The notes under the pieces: model-generated
The model's database searches: none
The model's input: the letters and a program-made list of their open reading frames with translations, nothing else
Told to the model about the DNA's origin: nothing
In this document: in pieces, positions 8,312-12,512 of the stretch
Layout of the letters: each line of letters starts with the position of its first letter
How positions within the stretch are numbered: position 1 is the first letter of the stretch
Program-made: the position numbers and the translations under genes
Source of the DNA: Candidatus Omnitrophota bacterium
GTDB lineage: Bacteria > Omnitrophota > Koll11 > Gygaellales > Profunditerraquicolaceae
Direction of reading: 5' to 3'
DNA length: 12,512 nucleotides
Assembly: GCA_028719045.1 (NCBI GenBank)
Contig: JAQULD010000042.1
Span: forward strand, 1-12,512

Positions 8312-8944
8312 ATGAACATCTACAATATGAATATATGGCAGGTATTCCTCGCGGGCGGTCCGGTAATGTGGCCGATCCTTATTTGTTCGGTTTTTGCCAT
8401 GGCGATCGCATTGGATAAATTCTGGTATTTACAAAAGATCCGGATAGACACAAAGGAGTTTTTGGACGGTATTTTAGACAGGATCAAACGCCATCAGATA
8501 CAAGAAGCGCTGCAAATCTGCGATAAAACAAAAAGCCCGGTTTCGCTTATTTTAAAAGCCGGGATCCTCAAATACGACAGGTCCAGGCCCCAAATAAAAG
8601 AAGCGATCGAAGATGCCTCCCTGTACGAGATCCCAAAACTGGAAAAAAACCTCTCTATACTGGCTACGGTAGCCCACATCTGCCCGTTGTTAGGGCTTTT
8701 AGGCACGGTTACCGGAATGGTAAGGTGTTTTCAGGTCATTCAAGCCAAAGCCACCGCGTTTAGCCCGGTTTCTCCCGCGGACCTGGCGGGAGGGATATGG
8801 GAAGCGTTGTTGACAACGGTCGCCGGCCTGCTCGTCGCGATCCCGACCTATGTAGCCTATAATTACCTGGTAAACAGGGTAAACAATTTTATCCTGGAAA
8901 TGGAAAAAGCGGCTACGGAACTGGTGAATTTTCTTACCGAATAA
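8312..8944 (+). CDS. MotA/TolQ/ExbB proton channel family protein
   Basis: This is an inner-membrane subunit that forms the proton-conducting pentamer around the TolR/ExbD helices and turns proton motive force into movement of a TonB- or TolA-type partner. The 210 residues hold three membrane segments: about 16-38, 115-137 and 161-186. A cytoplasmic region with DASLYEIPKLEKNLSILATVAHICPLLGLLGTVTGM (101-136) has the conserved LGLLGTVTGM block. The third helix, ALLTTVAGLLVAIP, carries the channel threonines. The start at 8312 follows AAAGG; an in-frame ATG at 8327 is possible. The gene is 31 bases after the TPR gene and 12 bases before the ExbD/TolR gene. The sequence alone does not separate TolQ from ExbB. 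Confidence 0.93.
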   Translation: MNIYNMNIWQVFLAGGPVMWPILICSVFAMAIALDKFWYLQKIRIDTKEFLDGILDRIKRHQIQEALQICDKTKSPVSLILKAGILKYDRSRPQIKEAIEDASLYEIPKLEKNLSILATVAHICPLLGLLGTVTGMVRCFQVIQAKATAFSPVSPADLAGGIWEALLTTVAGLLVAIPTYVAYNYLVNRVNNFILEMEKAATELVNFLTE

Positions 8945-8956
8945 GAGGGGGGCCCT

Positions 8957-9370
8957 ATGAAATTTAAAAGGCATATGGAACTGGAACACGGCCTTAAACA
9001 AATCGATATCGCCCCGCTTATAGATATGGTGTTCCTCCTGTTAATATTCTTCATGCTCACTTCCACTTTTGTCACGCAAACCGTGATAAAAGTAGGGCTC
9101 CCTAAAGCCTTGACGAGCGACGCGGTAAAATACGCAAATATGGAGATCACCGTTTCAAAAGAAAATGCGTTATATCTTAACGGCAGGGAAGTGACCGCGC
9201 AGGAATTAAGGTCTTCCCTTAAACCCATAGTAAAAAGAGACCTGCCTATCCTGATAAAGTCGGACGAGAAGGCCTCTCTCGGCAAAGTAGTTGAAATCTG
9301 GGACCTATGCAGGGATCTGGGGATAACCAGGATAAATATCGCCACTAATAAGCAGCCAGCCGCGCAATAA
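8957..9370 (+). CDS. ExbD/TolR family biopolymer transport protein
   Basis: The 137-residue protein has the standard ExbD/TolR plan: a short cytoplasmic tail, one membrane helix (about 19-37, IAPLIDMVFLLLIFFMLTST) and a periplasmic domain. D23 in PLIDMVF is in the place of the essential proton-carrying aspartate (D25 of E. coli ExbD). The periplasmic part shows YLNGREVTAQEL and LPILIKSDEKASLGKVVEIWDLCRDLGITRINIAT, the usual ExbD/TolR fold. A GAGGGG ribosome-binding site at 8945-8950 supports the ATG at 8957. It probably acts in a complex with the upstream TolQ/ExbB-like channel and the downstream TonB-like protein. Confidence 0.94.
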   Translation: MKFKRHMELEHGLKQIDIAPLIDMVFLLLIFFMLTSTFVTQTVIKVGLPKALTSDAVKYANMEITVSKENALYLNGREVTAQELRSSLKPIVKRDLPILIKSDEKASLGKVVEIWDLCRDLGITRINIATNKQPAAQ

Positions 9371-9379
9371 AAAAGATAT

Positions 9380-10024
9380 ATGGATTATTCGGCAAACTTA
9401 AAAAAAACACTCCTTATTTCAGTATTATGGCATTTTACCGTCTTTAGCCTTTTTAGCCTTTCTTTAGGCAAGAGAATACCCGCGCTAAATTATCCCGACG
9501 TTTCTTTTTTAGGCAATATATTAACCGGTCCGGAATCATTATTAAGGGAGCGGCCCCTGGCTTTTAAAAGCCCCGGGGCGGTTTATAGAACAAATCCAGG
9601 AATGATGCTGCCGGCTAAAAAGCAGGGGAACAATACCCAGGTCTTATCTGATCTTTCCCAAAAGCCTTTGGCAGAGAACGTGTTAAATAAAGATAAATAT
9701 ATATTCAGGGAAGAACCGCGCTTTCCCAAGTATCTGGCAAGAAATAACGGAGCGGCAATAACCTTTCATCCGCTATTACCCGAACATTTTAACCTGTATT
9801 TTAAGGACAGGCAAACAGTGCATATAGAACTTCAATTCAATCTGGTGGATTCCCGGAACGAATCCGGCTCGGTAGCCATTAAACGCAAAATATCCTCCGG
9901 TAACCTGGAAGTTGACCTGCTGGCCATGCGCTATATCGGCCATTATCTTTTCATACATCAGCCCAGATTTACGCCTAATAACTGGCAGACAATAAAAATA
10001 GACCTTTCCAATAAAAATGATTAA
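9380..10024 (+). CDS. Divergent TonB/TolA-like energy transducer, single N-terminal membrane anchor
   Basis: The 214-residue protein has one N-terminal membrane helix (about 10-30, LLISVLWHFTVFSLFSLSLG) with the small cytoplasmic tail and histidine typical of TonB. A periplasmic linker follows (about 31-125). The C-terminal segment (about 128-210) resembles a TonB C-terminal domain in spacing: TVHIELQFNLV, GSVAIKRKISSGNLEVDLLAMRYIGHY, PRFTPNNWQTIKIDLS. The gene is 9 bases after exbD/tolR and overlaps the next gene by 8 bases. Position after TolQ and TolR homologues supports a TonB or TolA role. The linker lacks the Pro/Lys-rich repeats of classical TonB and is short. The match is by pattern, not by a strong consensus, so another periplasmic partner cannot be excluded. 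Confidence 0.65.
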   Translation: MDYSANLKKTLLISVLWHFTVFSLFSLSLGKRIPALNYPDVSFLGNILTGPESLLRERPLAFKSPGAVYRTNPGMMLPAKKQGNNTQVLSDLSQKPLAENVLNKDKYIFREEPRFPKYLARNNGAAITFHPLLPEHFNLYFKDRQTVHIELQFNLVDSRNESGSVAIKRKISSGNLEVDLLAMRYIGHYLFIHQPRFTPNNWQTIKIDLSNKND

Positions 10025-10244
10025 TATCGATTTTTCGGCGGCAATAACTCTATTTTTGTTTATCTTTGTAAACATGCTGATATTGTTATGGCTTTCAGAC
10101 AGGAAACAGAAAGAAAAGGACCTGTTCCTAAACCCGAAATTCATCTGGTTTTGCTCGGTTTGTACCTATACCTATATAAATACCAAAGAAGACGCGATCA
10201 GCATCTGCCCTCGGTGCGGCAGTTACAATAAAAAAAACAGTTGA
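10017..10244 (+). CDS. Small membrane-anchored zinc-ribbon protein, function unknown
   Basis: The 75-residue product has one hydrophobic helix (about 7-27, FSAAITLFLFIFVNMLILLWL), a basic stretch (DRKQKEK) and a C-terminal CSVC...CPRCG ribbon (C46, C49, C64, C67), a typical four-cysteine zinc or iron site. The charge pattern puts the ribbon in the cytoplasm. The ATG lies inside the end of the TonB-like gene (8-base overlap), so translation is probably coupled and the gene belongs to the Tol/Ton cassette. I do not recognise it as a named family. A rubredoxin-like knuckle fold is the closest idea. The stop lies within the -35 element of the next promoter. Confidence 0.75.
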   Translation: MINIDFSAAITLFLFIFVNMLILLWLSDRKQKEKDLFLNPKFIWFCSVCTYTYINTKEDAISICPRCGSYNKKNS

Positions 10245-10269
10245 CCTGAGTTATATTTGACTTTATAAT
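10241..10269 (+). promoter_or_regulatory. Near-consensus sigma-70 promoter for the winged-helix gene
   Basis: TTGACC (10241-10246) and a perfect TATAAT (10264-10269) are separated by exactly 17 bases. Transcription would start near 10276, giving a leader of about 20 bases before the ATG at 10296. The -35 box overlaps the stop codon of the upstream zinc-ribbon gene. Confidence 0.82.
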
Positions 10270-10280
10270 TGTACCAAAAT

Positions 10281-10290
10281 AGGGAGGTAA
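10281..10290 (+). promoter_or_regulatory. Strong Shine-Dalgarno of the winged-helix gene
   Basis: AGGGAGGTAA sits 5 bases before ATG 10296 (8 bases from the GGAGG core). It excludes the in-frame upstream TTG at 10269, which lies inside the -10 box and so could not be in the transcript. Confidence 0.82.
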
Positions 10291-10295
10291 AACTG

Positions 10296-10496
10296 ATGAT
10301 TACCGAAATCGGCATTGTTGCAGGAGACATCTGGCACTACTTAGACCATCACGGAGAAGCTAACCTTTCTTCCCTGATTCAGGCTATAGAAAAGCCCAGG
10401 GACAACGTACTTATGAGCCTGGGATGGCTGGCGCGTGAAGGGCATGTCGTCATGCAGAAAACTAACGGTGACTATAAAATCAGCCTGAGGAAATAA
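10296..10496 (+). CDS. Small winged-helix DNA-binding domain protein (DUF2582-like)
   Basis: The 66-residue product is a single domain starting MITEIGIVAGDIWHYLDHHG. It has LSSLIQAIEKPRDNVLMSLGWLAREG in the recognition-helix region and a short wing (HVVMQKTNGDYKISL). The pattern IGxxAGxIWxxLxxxG...LGWLAREGK is the winged-helix DUF2582 family, whose function I do not know. Start ATG 10296 is set by the Shine-Dalgarno and the promoter geometry. The gene is 6 bases before the pilin-like gene and shares its transcript. It may regulate that operon or the adjacent pilus genes, but this is inferred only from position. No membrane or catalytic features are visible. Confidence 0.82.
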   Translation: MITEIGIVAGDIWHYLDHHGEANLSSLIQAIEKPRDNVLMSLGWLAREGHVVMQKTNGDYKISLRK

Positions 10497-10502
10497 GGTT
10501 AT

Positions 10503-10937
10503 ATGCCCTCATTTCTTTCCAACAAGAAAGGCGTCATTTTATATATCGTTTTATCCGTCATTATCATAGTTTTGCTGTTAGCGGCTACGCTTTTGACTAT
10601 GATGGCCTCTCAAACTAACTTTGCCAGCCACCAAACCGGGCGCATTCAAGCCTACTATGCCGGCATCGCGGCCATGAATCTTACCCTGGAAAACTTAAGA
10701 ACCGGAGCTTGGCAGTACCGTACCGCCCTTGGAACAAACTCCTGCCCCTTTAACGCTCCTTGCCAAATTCAAGACTCGAGCTTTCCCAGTTCCATCGTTC
10801 TTAGCGGAGGAACGCCAACCGTTTTTGTGAATTTTTGCGATAGGAACGCGATTTGTAACCCCACACAGAGCATGTGTAATCCACCTCCCGGAATAGATTT
10901 CTGCATTAATGTCATCGTTCCATACCATAATTTTTAA
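10503..10937 (+). CDS. Type IV pilin-like / PilX-like protein with six cysteines, possibly truncated
   Basis: The 144-residue product begins MPSFLSNKKGVILYIVLSV. KKG followed by a long hydrophobic helix (11-35) resembles the prepilin or PilX/GspK-type N-terminus, with cleavage expected after G10. The Glu5 of major pilins is absent (Ile here), which fits minor or PilX-like members. The AYYAGIAAMNLTLENLRTG stretch (50-68) is also typical of PilX/GspK-type N-terminal helices. The remainder holds six cysteines (CPFNAPC, then four in FCDRNAIC...MC...FC) and ends abruptly. The protein is short for a PilX-like protein and is followed by an AT-rich gap of 248 bases, so the 3' end may have been lost. 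A short RBS-like AAGG at 10495-10498 precedes the ATG. The downstream PilM-like gene supports a pilus or type II secretion role. Confidence 0.65.
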   Translation: MPSFLSNKKGVILYIVLSVIIIVLLLAATLLTMMASQTNFASHQTGRIQAYYAGIAAMNLTLENLRTGAWQYRTALGTNSCPFNAPCQIQDSSFPSSIVLSGGTPTVFVNFCDRNAICNPTQSMCNPPPGIDFCINVIVPYHNF

Positions 10938-10958
10938 CACCAAACTTTCCTGAATTCT

Positions 10959-10982
10959 GCGCAGCGCCCAGCTGTCGCTTTT
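10959..10982 (+). terminator. Possible weak intrinsic terminator after the pilin-like gene
   Basis: GCGCAGC (10959-10965), a 5-base loop and GCTGtCGC (10971-10978, one bulged T) form a GC-rich stem followed by TTTT. It lies 21 bases after the pilin-like stop. The bulge and short U-tract make it only a candidate. Confidence 0.4.
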
Positions 10983-11118
10983 CAAAGAATTAATTATAAT
11001 CCAAGTAAGTCTATTATAATCCATACCACTAGGTATATAACAATTCCACAAATCTTCCGTCGGAGAATTAACACGATTAACATTGAGTAAGTTTAAGTAA
11101 AAATATATTAAAAAACAC
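10983..11118 (+). other. AT-rich non-coding stretch with two copies of an 11-base direct repeat
   Basis: The gap between the pilin-like stop and the helix-turn-helix gene (10938-11185) is far more AT-rich than its surroundings. ATTATAATCCA occurs at 10993-11003 and again at 11013-11023, a 20-base period (about two helical turns). This could be a pair of protein-binding sites or mere AT bias. I see no + strand gene with a ribosome-binding site here. The remaining gap holds the candidate terminator and the next promoter. Confidence 0.4.
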
Positions 11119-11147
11119 TTGACAACAATACACCAATATGTTTTAAT
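11119..11147 (+). promoter_or_regulatory. Sigma-70-type promoter for the HTH-pilM operon
   Basis: A perfect TTGACA (11119-11124) is followed after 17 bases by TTTAAT (11142-11147). Transcription would begin near 11154, about 32 bases before the ATG at 11186. The AT-rich sequence just upstream could act as an UP element. Confidence 0.72.
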
Positions 11148-11185
11148 TAACTCAATCGTGGTATAAGGAAGAAAAGGCAGGATAG

Positions 11186-11377
11186 ATGGCAAAATTAATG
11201 AACATAGATGAACTGGCAGATTACCTGAGATTACAGAAACAAACCATATACAATTGGCTATCTCAAGGCAAAATTTCCGGGTTAAAAGTAGGCGGAGTGT
11301 GGAGATTTGACCGCAAAGAAGTAGATACCTGGCTGAGAAGCAGAAGGCGCATGCCAAAGGCAGGAGACAAGCAATGA
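11186..11377 (+). CDS. MerR/excisionase-type helix-turn-helix protein
   Basis: The 63-residue product is a single helix-turn-helix_17 domain: MNIDELADYLRLQKQTIYNWLSQGKISGLKVGGVWRFDRKEVDTWL (5-50), then a basic tail (RSRRRMPKAGDKQ). This fold occurs in phage excisionases, BldC-like regulators and many small regulators of uncultured bacteria. No integrase or other phage gene is nearby, so a regulatory role is more likely than excision. AGGA at 11180-11183 is close to the ATG but weakly spaced. The stop overlaps the PilM-like start as ATGA, so the two are translationally coupled and the protein may control its own pilus operon. Confidence 0.85.
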   Translation: MAKLMNIDELADYLRLQKQTIYNWLSQGKISGLKVGGVWRFDRKEVDTWLRSRRRMPKAGDKQ

Positions 11378-12512
11378 ATTCTTTAGGGGTATATTTCGGC
11401 CCGGGATTGATAAGCATAGTCGAATCTAAGGGTAAAAAGATGCTCAACAGCATTCAAATACCCAGGTCCAACCTTAATTCAGGCAGCGCCGAAGAAAAGG
11501 TACCCGATGAATTAAAGATGGTGGCCCTTTTAAAAGACGAATTAAGGAAGAACAATATAACTTCAGATAAGGCTTGCGTAACGCTGGCCGGCAAGGAATT
11601 AATCATACGTACTTTCGAGATGCCGGTTCTGCCCCACAGTGAAATCCAGGCATCTGTCAATTTTGAGGCAAGAAAATATATCCCCTTTAAAATAGAAGAA
11701 CTGGTGCTCAGCTACCAGATATTTTACGACAGGTCGACAAAAAAGAACCTTGTGCTTCTGGTGGGAATAAAAAAAGAAGTCATGGACAAATACCTGTCGA
11801 TCTTCAATCAACTCGAACAGAAGATCATATCGCTTGAATATTCGGCATTCAGCATCTTAAGGTTCTTTAAGCTATCCCAGGCAAAAACAGGCGGCATCAT
11901 AGCCGCAGTCAGCCTTGACATGAATGAGCAGGATGAAGTGAATTTCATGGTCCTGCAAAACGGTTTTCCCTTATTTTCCCGCGATATAATCCTTACGGAT
12001 GAAACGCTGCCGGAATCCTCACAGCCGGCAAACCTGGATCCCGCGCAGATGCTTGAGAAAATAAAGGCTGAGTTGCGTATTTCCCTGGACTTTTACAGGC
12101 GTAAATTCCCTACAAAGAACATAAACAGGATCGTGATCTTAGCTCCCGAAGAATTCCATTCTGACATAGAAGCGTTCGTAAAAGAGCGCAATACCCCGTG
12201 CCAATTTATAGATTACAAAAAATGCGTGGGCAAACCCGTTCCTTACTCTTCAAGCACCTTCAAAGCCTTCGGGAACTCGCTCGCTCAGGCGGTAAACACC
12301 GGCATTAAAATCGACCTCCTGGACGCGAAAGAAAAAGATAAAGTAAAAGCCGCCCAGGCAAGCCTTCCTTTGTCCGCCGTAAAAAACTTAAACCTCGCTG
12401 AGATCCTGAAGATTGATTTCAAAGTTGTGGCATTGGCGGTATTGATCTGCGTGTTTACTTTTATTTACGGCCTTTACCAGAAACTGCCTTTGCAGAAAGA
12501 GATCAACAGTAT
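11374..12512 (+). CDS. pilM: PilM-like protein continuing into a PilN-like membrane segment (partial, runs off the window)
   Basis: PilM is the cytoplasmic actin-like platform of the type IV pilus inner-membrane complex and binds the N-terminus of PilN. The frame is open to the window end (379 residues, no stop). PilM features are FEMPVLPHSEIQASVNFEAR (81-100) running into KYIPFKIEELVLSYQI, the ISLEYSAFSILR block (152-163), ISLDFYRRKF (236-245) and INRIVILAP (250-258). The actin-like phosphate-1 motif, normally IDIGSSSIK, is VYFGPGLIS here, so nucleotide binding may be lost. After IKIDLLD (311-317), which resembles the INLLP start of PilN, comes a membrane helix (about 350-367, VVALAVLICVFTFIYGLY). 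This suggests a PilM-PilN fusion, or a GspL-like protein of a type II secretion system. It overlaps the upstream HTH gene by 4 bases. Confidence 0.82.
   Translation, partial: MNSLGVYFGPGLISIVESKGKKMLNSIQIPRSNLNSGSAEEKVPDELKMVALLKDELRKNNITSDKACVTLAGKELIIRTFEMPVLPHSEIQASVNFEARKYIPFKIEELVLSYQIFYDRSTKKNLVLLVGIKKEVMDKYLSIFNQLEQKIISLEYSAFSILRFFKLSQAKTGGIIAAVSLDMNEQDEVNFMVLQNGFPLFSRDIILTDETLPESSQPANLDPAQMLEKIKAELRISLDFYRRKFPTKNINRIVILAPEEFHSDIEAFVKERNTPCQFIDYKKCVGKPVPYSSSTFKAFGNSLAQAVNTGIKIDLLDAKEKDKVKAAQASLPLSAVKNLNLAEILKIDFKVVALAVLICVFTFIYGLYQKLPLQKEINS

Noticed and set aside
9553..9579. GGCTTTTAAAAGCC palindrome (9559-9572) flanked by complementary CCCC/GGGG
   Set aside because: It lies inside the TonB-like coding frame, has no loop of its own and sits at no gene boundary, so chance is the simpler reading.
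10204..10221. CTGCC...GGCAG hairpin near the end of the zinc-ribbon gene as a terminator
   Set aside because: The stem is only 5 bp, lies within the coding frame and is followed by an A-run rather than a T-run on the + strand.
11186..11377. Prophage or integrative element marked by an excisionase
   Set aside because: No integrase, attachment-site repeats or phage genes are nearby, and the gene is coupled to pilM.

Overview
This window reads as one stretch of a Gram-negative-type bacterial chromosome of roughly average GC. It is dense with genes, all on the + strand. All three stop codons end genes here, so the standard code applies. The gene mix and protein style resemble deep-branching, uncultured diderm bacteria such as Omnitrophota: a DapL-type lysine pathway, NadX, a giant TPR protein beside a Tol/Ton motor, a pilin-like protein, and a MerR-type helix-turn-helix gene overlapping pilM. 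That placement is inference from memory of such genomes, not a database result.

Region 1 (1-2562) is a tightly packed metabolic operon. It starts with the 3' part of an LL-diaminopimelate aminotransferase gene, which carries an in-frame TAA. folK (folate), panC (pantothenate/CoA) and an L-aspartate dehydrogenase of NadX type (NAD) follow, with overlaps of 7 and 4 bases and a gap of 5.

Region 2 (about 2594-2906) is a small autonomous gene. It encodes an 80-residue, very basic protein built from two copies of a 31-residue unit. It has an almost perfect Shine-Dalgarno sequence and ends in a perfect 16-bp-stem, probably bidirectional, terminator.

Region 3 (2966-10244) holds uvrA, followed after 23 bases by an envelope cassette. 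The cassette encodes an exported protein of about 21 TPR repeats, a TolQ/ExbB proton channel subunit, a TolR/ExbD subunit, a divergent TonB/TolA-like protein with one membrane anchor, and a small membrane-anchored zinc ribbon. Together these look like a proton-motive-force-driven trans-envelope machine with a periplasmic TPR partner.

Region 4 (10241-10982) begins with a near-consensus sigma-70 promoter. It drives a small winged-helix protein (DUF2582-like) and a short, cysteine-containing pilin/PilX-like protein, and probably ends at a weak terminator. An AT-rich gap follows.

Region 5 (11119-12512) has a second near-consensus promoter, a 63-residue MerR/excisionase-type helix-turn-helix gene, and, overlapping it by 4 bases, a PilM-like gene that runs off the window. 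The PilM-like protein continues into a PilN-like membrane segment, so it looks like a PilM-PilN (GspL-like) fusion. With the pilin-like gene upstream, this is probably the beginning of a type IV pilus or type II secretion-like locus.

I see no rRNA, complete tRNA, CRISPR array, insertion sequence or phage gene. The least ordinary parts are the envelope cassette, the duplicated basic protein, the HTH-PilM/PilN arrangement and the interrupted dapL.
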